Source: Salinimicrobium sp050750585
GTDB lineage: Bacteria; Bacteroidota; Bacteroidia; Flavobacteriales; Flavobacteriaceae
DNA length: 64,000 bases
Direction of reading: 5' to 3'
Assembly (NCBI RefSeq): GCF_050750585.1
Contig: NZ_JBOJLM010000008.1
Span: 1 to 64,000, forward strand
How positions within the stretch are numbered: position 1 is the first letter of the stretch; every line of letters starts with the position of its first letter. The translations under genes were made by a program, and so were the position numbers. Of this stretch, positions 8,637 through 16,697 are shown piece after piece. The notes under the pieces are model-generated. The model was not told the DNA's origin and made no database searches. It worked only from the letters and a program-made list of their open reading frames with translations.

Positions 8637-8993
8637 TTACCTGAATAATTTTTGAATATCTTGTGGCAGCGGCATGGGCTGTAAAGGTGGAACATTTGCT
8701 CCTCCCGTGTTTCCCAAAGGAATTTTCCCCACAAAAGATTTAACACCTCCAACAAGCAGCCGGGGCAATTGTCCCAGTACTTCTTTAGCATCTTTTATAC
8801 CTATACCAAACCTTAGCATAAGCCAATGTGCATAAGAATGTTCCCGGGGATAAGCCTGACCAATGATATGCGCCCGCTCAAGATGGTGCCATGCATGGAT
8901 AAAATCCCCCTGCCGCAAAGCCTGTTTATACTGAACAAGTTCGCGCAGGTAGAAATATTTAAGCCGCTTCGGAATTTTAGTATAAAACTTCAT
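8637..8993 (-). CDS. DUF3703 domain protein
   Basis: A 118-aa soluble protein without signal peptide. The core HAWHHLERAHIIGQAYPREHSYAHWLML is rich in His and aromatic residues and matches the DUF3703 family, whose biochemical role is unknown to me. DUF3703 genes often accompany metal or sulfur stress genes. Here the gene follows the rhodanese/MBL enzyme by 9 bp and is probably its operon partner. The conserved His residues could bind a metal, but that is inference. Confidence 0.8.
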   Translation of the reverse strand: MKFYTKIPKRLKYFYLRELVQYKQALRQGDFIHAWHHLERAHIIGQAYPREHSYAHWLMLRFGIGIKDAKEVLGQLPRLLVGGVKSFVGKIPLGNTGGANVPPLQPMPLPQDIQKLFR

Positions 8994-9002
8994 CTTTGAA
9001 GA

Positions 9003-10340
9003 TTAACTGAATTTCTTAATGTCTTCACTTAGGTCAAAAACTTTTGTCTTCGGAAAATGGTTCTCAATAATACTGCTTCCTGCCGAAGATCTATACCCAC
9101 CGGCACAGTGCACTACTATAGGTTTATCTGCAGGAATTTCATTAGAACGCTCCCTTAGTTCATTAAGAGGAATGCTGATGGCAGTGTCAAAGATCTTTCC
9201 CTGGGCTACTTCACTATCATTCCGGATATCTACAATGTTGTATTTTTCCTGGTTGTTTTTGAAATCTTCCAAATCGAAACTATCTGAACTTTCCAATGAA
9301 TTACGTGAAAGGCTTACCACGCCTCTCACCTGCTTTTCATAGCCTATTTTAGCAGTTCGCTCCAGGATTTCGCCTACCTGTTCAACACTATCTACCACCA
9401 GGTAAAAAGGTTCTTCTGGTTTAACGATAGCCCCAAGCCAGGTTTCAAACTTGTCATTTTCTGTACGTGCCATGATGTTTATGCTGTTCGGTAAATGCCC
9501 TTTTTTAAAGGTATCGGCATCACGTACATCGACAACAGTGATCCCTTCTTCCACTTTATCTACCAAAAGCTGAAGCTTAACAGCTGCTTTTGTCTGCTGT
9601 ACATTTTCGGCTCCGGTTTTGTTTACATCTACATTAAATCCGAAGTAGTGCGGAATAAATGGCTGATCCTGCAAAATCGTTTCCACGAATTTTTCTTCTG
9701 TTTGCTCCTGAAATGCCCAGTTGTACTTACGTTCGTTTTCAAGCGTGCTGCTGGAATCTGTGCTCATATTCTTTCCGCAGAGCGATCCTGCGCCATGAGC
9801 AGGATAAACCAGTGCCTCACCCGGCAGATCATTGTATTTATTTTGAATAGTGTGGTACATGGCCTTTGCAAGCTCTACCCTTTTGGCAGTCATGTTTCCC
9901 ACTTTTTCTCTAAGATCGGGCCTGCCCACATCACCTATAAACAAGGTATCACCAGTAAATAAAGCAGTTTTTGCATTGGCTTCAGCAACAATAGTGATAC
10001 TATCGGGGGAATGTCCCGGAGTATTTATAGCTTTAAAAGTTACCTGCCCCATTTGAAGCGACTCTCCTTCATCAAAAGCTTTATGTTCATAATCGGCACC
10101 AAGAAGTTTACTTACATAAATAGTAGCACCTGTTTGTTCGTGGATCTGGCAATGACTACTAACAAAATCGGCATGAGGGTGGGTTTCAAAAACTGCCACA
10201 ATTTGTGCATTTTCCTCTTCAGCATATCGATAGTACTGTAAAGGATTTCTACTGGGATCAACCAACGCCATCTTCCCATCACTTACTATGGCATAGGAGT
10301 AGTGTGCAAGAGGGCTATCTTTAAATTGTTTGATTTTCAT
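9003..10340 (-). CDS. MBL-fold persulfide dioxygenase/rhodanese fusion
   Basis: A 445-aa cytosolic protein. The N-terminal metallo-beta-lactamase domain has HPHADF (residues 54-59), the ETHE1/CstB-like variant in which the usual second His of HxHxDH is Phe, plus later FTGDTLF and PAHGAGS metal-site motifs. Two rhodanese domains follow: the first lacks a catalytic Cys, while the second has CAGGYRS with Cys412. Such fusions oxidise protein or low-molecular-weight persulfides to sulfite or thiosulfate and move sulfane sulfur. An upstream promoter with a Crp/Fnr-type operator suggests control by redox or sulfide. DUF3703 follows closely. Confidence 0.92.
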   Translation of the reverse strand: MKIKQFKDSPLAHYSYAIVSDGKMALVDPSRNPLQYYRYAEEENAQIVAVFETHPHADFVSSHCQIHEQTGATIYVSKLLGADYEHKAFDEGESLQMGQVTFKAINTPGHSPDSITIVAEANAKTALFTGDTLFIGDVGRPDLREKVGNMTAKRVELAKAMYHTIQNKYNDLPGEALVYPAHGAGSLCGKNMSTDSSSTLENERKYNWAFQEQTEEKFVETILQDQPFIPHYFGFNVDVNKTGAENVQQTKAAVKLQLLVDKVEEGITVVDVRDADTFKKGHLPNSINIMARTENDKFETWLGAIVKPEEPFYLVVDSVEQVGEILERTAKIGYEKQVRGVVSLSRNSLESSDSFDLEDFKNNQEKYNIVDIRNDSEVAQGKIFDTAISIPLNELRERSNEIPADKPIVVHCAGGYRSSAGSSIIENHFPKTKVFDLSEDIKKFS

Positions 10341-10394
10341 GATGTCTAATTTTAAAATTCTTCAGCTACGGGTATACCCCATAAAAAGCCATGG

Positions 10395-10439
10395 CAAAAA
10401 TACCCTTTTTTGGCAGGATGATAGGTAACAAGGGTTACA
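10395..10439 (-). promoter_or_regulatory. Promoter with Crp/Fnr-type operator upstream of the rhodanese/MBL gene
   Basis: The -7 box TATTTTTG occupies 10395-10402 on the minus strand. The inverted repeat GGTAAC-AAGG-GTTACA lies at 10424-10439, centred 36.5 bp from the last base of the box, which fits activator binding near -41.5. The expected leader is about 50 nt. Confidence 0.65.
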
Positions 10440-10472
10440 GAAGATATTTTTCAAAAATTTACTGCTGTTATT

Positions 10473-10961
10473 CTATTCAAATTCAGCACAGTTGCCTGAG
10501 GGAACATAAACCCCTGCAGCCTGTTGATAAACCAAAGTAGCACCAAGGTGCCCGGTATAGGTAAGGGTACCGGTGCCGGTAGCCAGCAAGAGAATCAGGA
10601 TTATTCTGAATAATATATTATTAAAAATAGGATATTTAAGCTGCCTTAAAAGATCTACTCCCAAGCCAGCAGTAAAGAGCCAGGCAGTAGTCCAGGCCAT
10701 ATTTTCATGATCTTTTAAAACAGTAGGATCACAAATTTTTCTTGAAACTATACCATCTGCAAGGTCTCCGGTAAAAATAGCGATCCACACTGTGATAACC
10801 CCGCCAATAAGTAAAACAGTCCCTCCCCGCTCCCATAGGTCTCGGGAGTATCTTAACGCTATTACTTTAAACAAGAAAGCCACCACCAGCAAAGCGATGG
10901 GGAAATGGACAGACAGAGGATGAAAAACCTCTGTCCGCCAAAAATCGGGTATTTCTTCCAT
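10473..10961 (-). CDS. DUF2231 membrane protein
   Basis: A 162-aa integral membrane protein with four hydrophobic segments. It contains the DUF2231 hallmark HPLSVHFPIALL near the N-terminus and a GHLGATLVYQQAAGV C-terminal motif. The conserved His residues could bind heme or metal as in related four-helix membrane proteins, but the function is not established. Two bases separate it from the preceding lipoprotein gene, so the two form an operon that diverges from the DoxX-DsrE-TlpA-DsbD group. Confidence 0.85.
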   Translation of the reverse strand: MEEIPDFWRTEVFHPLSVHFPIALLVVAFLFKVIALRYSRDLWERGGTVLLIGGVITVWIAIFTGDLADGIVSRKICDPTVLKDHENMAWTTAWLFTAGLGVDLLRQLKYPIFNNILFRIILILLLATGTGTLTYTGHLGATLVYQQAAGVYVPSGNCAEFE

Positions 10962-10963
10962 AT

Positions 10964-11278
10964 TTATTCGAGGACCCTAACCGCCAATGGATTAAGTCTT
11001 TTCCCTTCTTTTTCTACCTCAACTTCTACTTTCATGCCCTCTTTCAAAGTAGAGAATTCAACGCTGTTCCCATCACGGGTAAGGCTTGTACTATCGCTAA
11101 AATAGAGTTCGAGGGTTTGGTTCTCATCAGTTTCAACATAGATCTCTGTCTTTGAAGGTTCTACTTCCTGGATGGTTCCCTGGTAAGTTCCTGACTCCAC
11201 TACATCTGTACTTTCACCACAGGCAAAAAACAAGAAAATTGCAGAAAACAATAGGGAATTGACAAATTTGGTTTTCAT
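10964..11278 (-). CDS. Small lipoprotein of unknown function
   Basis: A 104-aa protein with a lipoprotein signal peptide ending in FFAC (Cys20), so it is probably anchored in a membrane facing the periplasm. The mature part is acidic and rich in beta-forming residues (GTYQGTIQEVEPSKTEIYVETDE), resembling small OB-like domains such as those in copper-handling proteins. That comparison is a guess and I assign no function. It is the first gene of a two-gene operon with DUF2231. Confidence 0.7.
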   Translation of the reverse strand: MKTKFVNSLLFSAIFLFFACGESTDVVESGTYQGTIQEVEPSKTEIYVETDENQTLELYFSDSTSLTRDGNSVEFSTLKEGMKVEVEVEKEGKRLNPLAVRVLE

Positions 11279-11358
11279 AAGTTTTAGTTTGGTTTACAGT
11301 TTTTTGTAACCTCTAATTTACCTAAAATGCTGCTCTTCCCAAAACCTTATGAAACTTA

Positions 11359-11403
11359 TGTAACAAATGTGACACATATTTTTCAGGTCAATTATTACTT
11401 TTG
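11359..11403 (+). promoter_or_regulatory. Promoter with Crp/Fnr-type operator heading the thiol-redox cluster
   Basis: The inverted repeat TGTAAC-AAAT-GTGACA (11359-11374, one mismatch) is centred 36.5 bp before the last base of the -7 box TACTTTTG (11396-11403). The box ends only 6 bp before the ATG at 11410, implying a leaderless or near-leaderless mRNA. Confidence 0.65.
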
Positions 11404-11409
11404 CTCCTC

Positions 11410-11757
11410 ATGGGTTTTAAAAACTACATAGCGGCATTTTTGGTCCTTCTTTTCCTTGGAAAGATGGTCTCAATAGATGCAAAACTCTTAGGGATCATTT
11501 TAAATGCTTCTGAAGTTAGCCTGGTAAATAAAATGTGCCCTAAACAGCAACTGGACAAGGATTCTCCAGATGAATTTGCACAGGCAGATTTAGAATCTCA
11601 TTTTGAATTTGACTACCTATGCCAGGTGGCTTTTGACTTTAAGCCGGACGAGGAGGTCAATACCGTTACCCACGACAACTTCAAAAAACACAGTTACCGG
11701 GCGCCGGGGATTTTTTCTATTTCCCGGGACAAATTCTATCCGCCCCCCAGGGTTTAA
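11410..11757 (+). CDS. Small membrane-anchored or exported protein of unknown function
   Basis: A 115-aa product starting MGFKNYIAAFLVLLFLGKM. It has one N-terminal hydrophobic segment that could be a signal anchor, then an acidic central region with two Cys (KMCPK and YLCQV) and a Pro-rich basic end. An in-frame TTG nine bases upstream lies inside the -7 promoter box and is therefore not a sensible start. It heads the plus-strand group with DoxX, DsrE, TlpA and DsbD and sits behind a strong regulatory site. I do not recognise a family. Confidence 0.65.
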   Translation: MGFKNYIAAFLVLLFLGKMVSIDAKLLGIILNASEVSLVNKMCPKQQLDKDSPDEFAQADLESHFEFDYLCQVAFDFKPDEEVNTVTHDNFKKHSYRAPGIFSISRDKFYPPPRV

Positions 11758-11844
11758 TTTCAATTCCTGAAAATTACTCCGGCTGAAAATCTGGCTCCCT
11801 GCCGATTATCACAGCCATATTCATTCATTTTATTTATTACTATA

Positions 11845-12267
11845 ATGACCACTACAACCATAGTGAGCCGTCGTTCGGTACAAATTTTCCGAATGATGTT
11901 AAGCGGGATATTCCTTGTGGCGAGTTCAAGTCATTTGCTCAAGGTGGAAAAAACGCTGCAACGAATAGAGCAGGCCAGTTTTAAAGATATAGCCTATTTT
12001 TTTGGAGAGCCGCGTTTCATGGTTATCGCCTCCGGAATTGTGATGCTCCTGGCCGGAATAAGTTTATTAATTGGGTTCAGGACCCGATGGGCAGCAGTAG
12101 TTTTACTTGCCGTTCTTATTCCGATTACTCTGACCATTCAGGTAGGACAGATCACGACCCTTGGCCCTTTATTTAAAAACATCGCCATTATGGGCGGGCT
12201 TGTTTTCTTCATATTAAACGATTTCGATAAACCTCAAAATACAAATCATGAAAAAGATATTTTATAG
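11845..12267 (+). CDS. DoxX/MauE-like redox-associated membrane protein
   Basis: A 140-aa protein with four transmembrane helices and the DoxX-type pattern (FLVASSSHLLKVEK, LLIGFRTRWAAV, NIAIMGGLVFFI). Family members pass electrons between the quinone pool and periplasmic thiol or sulfur proteins (thiosulfate:quinone oxidoreductase DoxD/DoxA, MauE). The gene overlaps the start of the exported DsrE gene by 20 bp, so the two products are probably made together. A direct role in periplasmic sulfur redox chemistry is inferred from this context. Confidence 0.8.
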   Translation: MTTTTIVSRRSVQIFRMMLSGIFLVASSSHLLKVEKTLQRIEQASFKDIAYFFGEPRFMVIASGIVMLLAGISLLIGFRTRWAAVVLLAVLIPITLTIQVGQITTLGPLFKNIAIMGGLVFFILNDFDKPQNTNHEKDIL

Positions 12268-12667
12268 CAGCATATTAATCATGTTCGCATTATTTACAGT
12301 TAATACTCAGGCACAAACACAGCCTTCAGAAAACACGAATTACGTAGTTCTTACCAGAAAAGTCCCCCAGTTAAAACCTATTATTTTGGCGGCACAGGAA
12401 CTTGCTAAACAAGACGGACATCATTTTGGAGATTTCCAGGTAGTAGTTTGTGGTAAGGCTGTTCAAAACCTCACCAATGAAGAAATGATGAAAGACTTCA
12501 TATCTCAGGCCGGGCAGGCAAATGTTACCATAAATGCATGTGGTTTCTCCCTGAAAAAGTTTGGAGTGGATCGCGAAAAACTGCACCAGAGTTTAAATGT
12601 GGTGGAAAACGGCATTCTCTACAATTTTGAATTACAAAAGAAGGGCTATTTAAGTATTGAATTATAA
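12248..12667 (+). CDS. Exported DsrE-family protein
   Basis: A 139-aa protein with a clear Sec signal peptide (MKKIF, hydrophobic core, TQA-QT). The mature part has the DsrE/DsrF fold: alternating strands with FGDFQVVVCGKAV and a second conserved Cys in INACGFSLKKFGV. Cytosolic DsrE proteins carry sulfane sulfur on a Cys. An exported version suggests sulfur handling in the periplasm. It overlaps the DoxX gene and precedes TlpA and DsbD, which could reduce or reload its cysteines. The sulfur-relay role is inference. Confidence 0.82.
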   Translation: MKKIFYSSILIMFALFTVNTQAQTQPSENTNYVVLTRKVPQLKPIILAAQELAKQDGHHFGDFQVVVCGKAVQNLTNEEMMKDFISQAGQANVTINACGFSLKKFGVDREKLHQSLNVVENGILYNFELQKKGYLSIEL

Positions 12668-12690
12668 TATCAACAAAAAACGAATTTATC

Positions 12691-13284
12691 ATGAATAAGA
12701 AACTGAAAAAGAATTTAATAGAATACGGAATTATAGGAGCAGTCCTGATTGGCCTTTTTGTCACCGGCCTCCACACAGAGGTATTTGGATTTCTGCAACG
12801 TGGAATTTTGGCCACCGGAATTATGGACCCAAAAATTGAAGAAAAAGCTGATATAGCTGCGGTAACTCCGGCCAAAGGTGCAGTCCTGGACCTTAGTCTG
12901 GTCAATTCTAAAGGTGAAAAAGTTAATATGGAACAGTTTCGCGGAAAAGTTATTTTTCTAAACTTCTGGGCCACCTGGTGTCCTCCCTGTATCGCTGAGA
13001 TGCCAGGAATTAATAAGCTTTACCAGGATGTGAAAGACGACAATGTCGAGTTTATAATGCTCTCTGTAGATCAAAACTTTGAGAAAGCTAAAAAGTTTAA
13101 GGATAGAAAAGGTTATGGATTTGAGATCTATAGAGCTGCAGGACCAATACCTCAAATGTATTCTACCCGCAGTATTCCCACTACCTATGTGATAGATGCC
13201 GATGGTAATCTTGCACTTACCCATCTTGGAATGGGGGATTTTGACACAAAAGATTTCAAACAGTTTCTAACCGAGCTTCAATAG
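12691..13284 (+). CDS. TlpA-like membrane-anchored thioredoxin
   Basis: A 197-aa protein with an N-terminal transmembrane anchor (about residues 10-28) and a periplasmic thioredoxin domain whose active site is WATWCPPC (Cys97, Cys100). The cis-Pro lies in SIPTTYVID. Such proteins reduce disulfides in periplasmic partners and are kept reduced by DsbD-type membrane proteins, which is exactly the next gene (50-bp gap). It lies 23 bp after DsrE. The target could be the exported DsrE or cytochrome apoproteins. Confidence 0.9.
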   Translation: MNKKLKKNLIEYGIIGAVLIGLFVTGLHTEVFGFLQRGILATGIMDPKIEEKADIAAVTPAKGAVLDLSLVNSKGEKVNMEQFRGKVIFLNFWATWCPPCIAEMPGINKLYQDVKDDNVEFIMLSVDQNFEKAKKFKDRKGYGFEIYRAAGPIPQMYSTRSIPTTYVIDADGNLALTHLGMGDFDTKDFKQFLTELQ

Positions 13285-13334
13285 AGAAATGGCTGCCCTA
13301 ACCCGGTAGCCTTTCCTTTAATCAACAAGAATTC

Positions 13335-15398
13335 ATGAAAACAAAATTTTTGAGCCTCCTGCTGGCATTATTCTCATTTCTTCCTCACGTAGCACAGGTG
13401 CAGGAAGCACCGGAATTGCAGGTAAAGGCAGATAATAATGATGCTGTACCGGGAGATGAGGTTATCTTAACATTTACTGCCGATATACCTCAGGACTGGT
13501 ACATGTACTCCAGTGATTTTGATCCCGACCTGGGGCCAATGCTTACAGAATTCAATTTTGATCCTTCCGAAAAATTTGAACTTTTGGGGGAGATCATACC
13601 GGTAGATCCCAAGGAAAAATATGAAGAAATTTGGAAAGGAAATGTTACTTATTTTACCGAAAAGGCGGTTTTTAAACATAAGATCAAACTTATTGATGAA
13701 AAACCTGTGATCTCCGGAAGTGTTACCTACCAGATCTGTTCAGATATGACCGGGCAATGTATTCCCTATGAAACTGAATTTTCCATCGACCTTTCGGGAG
13801 AAAAAGCGGGTGCAGCAGCAAATGCCGCAGACCTTTCTAACTCTTCAGGTCAACCTCCTCTTAAAGAATTGAAGCCCTTTACCAACACCTTCCAGCCTGT
13901 GGAAGAAGAAAAAGGATGGATGGGATTGATGACCTTCTTCCTTATCTCGTTTGGTGCAGGACTGGCAGCCTTGCTTACTCCCTGTGTTTTTCCCATGATT
14001 CCAATGACCGTTACATTCTTTACCAAATCCAGTGGTAGCCGCTCAAGGGGAATATTGAATGCGGTCATTTATGGTGTTTCTATCATAGCTATTTATACTC
14101 TTGTAGGAACGGTGTTCGCATTAATATTTGGAGCTGGTTTTGCTAATTTTTTAAGCACACACTGGCTACCCAATCTTTTGTTCTTCGCGAGTTTTGTATT
14201 ATTCGCTCTCTCCTTCTTTGGATTATTTGAAATAAGATTGCCGAATAAACTGGTGAACAATATTGACAGCCAGGCCAACAAAGGCGGTTTAGCCGGAATA
14301 TTTTTTATGGCCTTTACGCTTGTCCTTGTTGGCTTTAGCTGTACAGGTCCTATCGCAGGAACTATTTTACTGGAAGCCGCCAGTGGACAGGCCATTAAAC
14401 CTTTAATAGGAATGTTAGGCTTTTCTACTGCCTTTGCAATTCCATTCACGCTCTTTGCGATCTTTCCGGGATGGCTTAGTTCCCTGCCTAAAAGCGGCGG
14501 CTGGCTTAATACGGTAAAAGTGGTTCTAGGGTTTCTGGAACTCGCGCTCGCACTTAAATTCCTTAGCATGGTAGACCAGGTTTATCACTGGAACCTCCTT
14601 GACCGGGAAATTTATTTGGCCCTGTGGATCGTAATTTTCACTTTGCTCGGATTTTACCTTTTAGGAAAGATCATTTTTCCACATGAACAAAAATCTGAAA
14701 GCACTTCTATATCACGATTGCTCAGTGCAATTCTGGTGTTTAGCTTTGTGGTCTACCTTATCCCCGGACTCTTTGGTGCACCTTTAAAAGCACTTGCAGG
14801 TTACCTGCCGCCAATGAGTACTCATGATTTCCAACTCCTGAATATAGACGTATCTTCAGAACAGGACGCGCTTGCCGCCGAATGTGAACAGCCGAAGTAT
14901 GACTATTTTCTAGAACTGCCCCATGGCATCAAAGGATATTTTGATTACGAGCAGGCGCTTGCCTGCTCAAAAAAGCAAAATAAACCCATTTTTATAGACT
15001 TTACCGGCCACGGTTGTGTGAATTGCCGGGAAATGGAAGCCGCTGTATGGAGTGATCCTGCAGTCTTGAAAAGGTTAAAAGAAGACTACATTGTGGTCGC
15101 CATGTATGTAGATGAAAAAACCGAAATCCCCAGGGAAGAATGGTACACTTCTGTTTACGATAATAAAGTAAAAAAGACCATTGGTAAACAGAACATGGAT
15201 TTCATGATCCAGAAGCTTAATGCAAATGCGCAGCCTTACTACACACTGATTGGAGACAATGAGGAGTTACTCTCTCCTCCAAGAGCATATGATCTTGACG
15301 TACAGGAATTCGTAGAGTTTCTGGATGCGGGGAAAGCCAAATATGAAGAAAACTTAAACAATCCGGAACCTGCGTTTTTGGGGCAGGCAGGAAATTAA
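13335..15398 (+). CDS. DsbD-family thiol:disulfide interchange protein
   Basis: A 687-aa membrane protein that moves electrons from cytosolic thioredoxin to periplasmic thiol proteins. A signal peptide precedes an N-terminal DsbD-alpha-like domain (to about 170, ending with a CSDMTGQC segment). A transmembrane domain follows, with Cys217 in LTPCVFPM and Cys336 in GFSCTGP, and a C-terminal thioredoxin domain with CVNC (561-564). All expected Cys pairs are visible. It is the last gene of the DoxX-DsrE-TlpA-DsbD group and is followed by a strong terminator. TrxB, encoded at 0.7-1.7 kb, would supply the cytosolic electrons. Confidence 0.92.
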   Translation: MKTKFLSLLLALFSFLPHVAQVQEAPELQVKADNNDAVPGDEVILTFTADIPQDWYMYSSDFDPDLGPMLTEFNFDPSEKFELLGEIIPVDPKEKYEEIWKGNVTYFTEKAVFKHKIKLIDEKPVISGSVTYQICSDMTGQCIPYETEFSIDLSGEKAGAAANAADLSNSSGQPPLKELKPFTNTFQPVEEEKGWMGLMTFFLISFGAGLAALLTPCVFPMIPMTVTFFTKSSGSRSRGILNAVIYGVSIIAIYTLVGTVFALIFGAGFANFLSTHWLPNLLFFASFVLFALSFFGLFEIRLPNKLVNNIDSQANKGGLAGIFFMAFTLVLVGFSCTGPIAGTILLEAASGQAIKPLIGMLGFSTAFAIPFTLFAIFPGWLSSLPKSGGWLNTVKVVLGFLELALALKFLSMVDQVYHWNLLDREIYLALWIVIFTLLGFYLLGKIIFPHEQKSESTSISRLLSAILVFSFVVYLIPGLFGAPLKALAGYLPPMSTHDFQLLNIDVSSEQDALAAECEQPKYDYFLELPHGIKGYFDYEQALACSKKQNKPIFIDFTGHGCVNCREMEAAVWSDPAVLKRLKEDYIVVAMYVDEKTEIPREEWYTSVYDNKVKKTIGKQNMDFMIQKLNANAQPYYTLIGDNEELLSPPRAYDLDVQEFVEFLDAGKAKYEENLNNPEPAFLGQAGN

Positions 15399-15420
15399 GA
15401 TCACTTTCTAAAAATTAAAT

Positions 15421-15450
15421 ACCCGCAGTTGAGTGGATTTCACTGCGGGT
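15421..15450. terminator. Bidirectional terminator between dsbD and a methyltransferase gene
   Basis: ACCCGCAGT (15421-15429) pairs with ACTGCGGGT (15442-15450) around a 12-nt loop. A/T-rich sequence flanks both sides, so it can end both convergent transcripts. Confidence 0.75.
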
Positions 15451-15455
15451 TATAA

Positions 15456-16070
15456 TTACTTCTTCTGGGCTACAAATCGTGTCACAGCTCCCAAACCGTC
15501 ATGCCCATTCCCTTCTTTTAAATCTACTTCGGTTTCATACAATTCCAGGAATTTGAGACTTCCAAAATCCTCTTTTATCTCCTCCATAGAAAATAATAAA
15601 GCTTCATCTTTTGGACCTCCAACTGCCGGATTTTTGTCCTGATAGATCTTATGTTTCTTGCTAAAGCCTTCAAAGAATATCAAGCCATCCCTTCGCAAAT
15701 AAGAGATCAATAACTCGTGATATTTTTTTCGAACTTCTACAGGAAAATGAGCATAGACCAAAGTTACGGCATCAAAATCCCCTTTTTCAAACCCCAGGTC
15801 TGGCAGTTCTCCCACCCGGTAATCCAATTCGACCTCATGTTTCTTAGCAAGTTTTTCAGCTTTCTTTTTCGCCTCAGCACTTATATCAAAAGCAGTTACT
15901 TTCCAGTCACATTTAGCCGCGAAAACGGCATTTCTGCCTTCTCCTTCAGCAGCAAATAATATTTCTCCGGGATCGAATTGAATAAATCGCGAGTGAAAAT
16001 ACTCATTAGGCACCTCTCCATATACGTATTCTTCGCTATTGTATCTATCGTTCCAAAATTCTTTCATCAT
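15456..16070 (-). CDS. Class I SAM-dependent methyltransferase (TehB-like)
   Basis: A 204-aa soluble Rossmann-fold methyltransferase. The start MMKEFWNDRY followed by EVPNEYF resembles small methyltransferases annotated as tellurite-resistance TehB-like. The SAM-binding region is AAEGEGRNAVF (about 40-50) with the acidic ribose-binding loop TAFDIS after it, and the motif IV region is DAVTLVYAHF. The substrate is unknown. It follows another methyltransferase by 9 bp and is the last gene of a four-gene operon. Confidence 0.82.
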   Translation of the reverse strand: MMKEFWNDRYNSEEYVYGEVPNEYFHSRFIQFDPGEILFAAEGEGRNAVFAAKCDWKVTAFDISAEAKKKAEKLAKKHEVELDYRVGELPDLGFEKGDFDAVTLVYAHFPVEVRKKYHELLISYLRRDGLIFFEGFSKKHKIYQDKNPAVGGPKDEALLFSMEEIKEDFGSLKFLELYETEVDLKEGNGHDGLGAVTRFVAQKK

Positions 16071-16079
16071 TTTTCTAAT

Positions 16080-16697
16080 TTATTTTTTCTTCTGAAAACT
16101 GCAAAAAGTAAAATTTTGTGTTCCGCCTGAAGGTGTTTGGTGATCTACATTCTTTCCGTTCAACATGCTGAATTCCTTCTCAAAAAATTGACATATGTCG
16201 TTCACAGAATATCTCTGTACTGCAAGTCCGCTGCACTTTTCAGGGCCTTTATCCGAAAAAGTTCCCATAATAACGTAACCACCGGGTTTTACTGCCTTTT
16301 GTACCCTTTCCAAATAATCATTTTTTTGATCATCATCGTTAAGAAAATGAAACGCTGCCCTATCGTGCCACAAGTCGTAAATCTTTTCCGGTTCAAACTT
16401 GGAAGCATCGGCAATGATCCATTTTACTTCATCGGCTTTTTCACACATCCGCTCTTTTGCCCGCTCTATGGCTTTTGAAGAGATATCTACTACTGTCACA
16501 TCTGTATATCCTAAAGAAACAAGAAATTCGGCAAGGAAGCTATCTCCTCCCCCAATATCTATTATTGCTGCGTCTTTAGAAATTCCGCAGCTCCTTATAA
16601 GCTCAAGAGATATTTGTGGCATAGGTTCATACCAACTCACCTCGGTTGGTGCTTTTTCTGAATATACCTTATCCCAATGTTGCTGACTCTCGTTCAT
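16080..16697 (-). CDS. Class I SAM-dependent methyltransferase
   Basis: A 205-aa soluble methyltransferase starting MNESQQHWDKVY. Motif I is IDIGGGDSFLAEFL, motif II is VTVVDIS, and LWHDRAAFHFL is the motif IV region. The NFTFCSFQKK end is normal for the family. Alternative in-frame ATGs at 16706 and 16718 would lengthen it. Every option overlaps the 3' end of the upstream MBL gene, implying translational coupling. The substrate is not known; homologues with the WYEPMPQ segment are sometimes annotated as thiol or trans-aconitate methyltransferases. Confidence 0.8.
   Translation of the reverse strand: MNESQQHWDKVYSEKAPTEVSWYEPMPQISLELIRSCGISKDAAIIDIGGGDSFLAEFLVSLGYTDVTVVDISSKAIERAKERMCEKADEVKWIIADASKFEPEKIYDLWHDRAAFHFLNDDDQKNDYLERVQKAVKPGGYVIMGTFSDKGPEKCSGLAVQRYSVNDICQFFEKEFSMLNGKNVDHQTPSGGTQNFTFCSFQKKK

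Noticed and set aside
11401..11409. TTG start three codons before the ATG at 11410
   Set aside because: It lies within the TAnnTTTG promoter box, so it would not be in the transcript.
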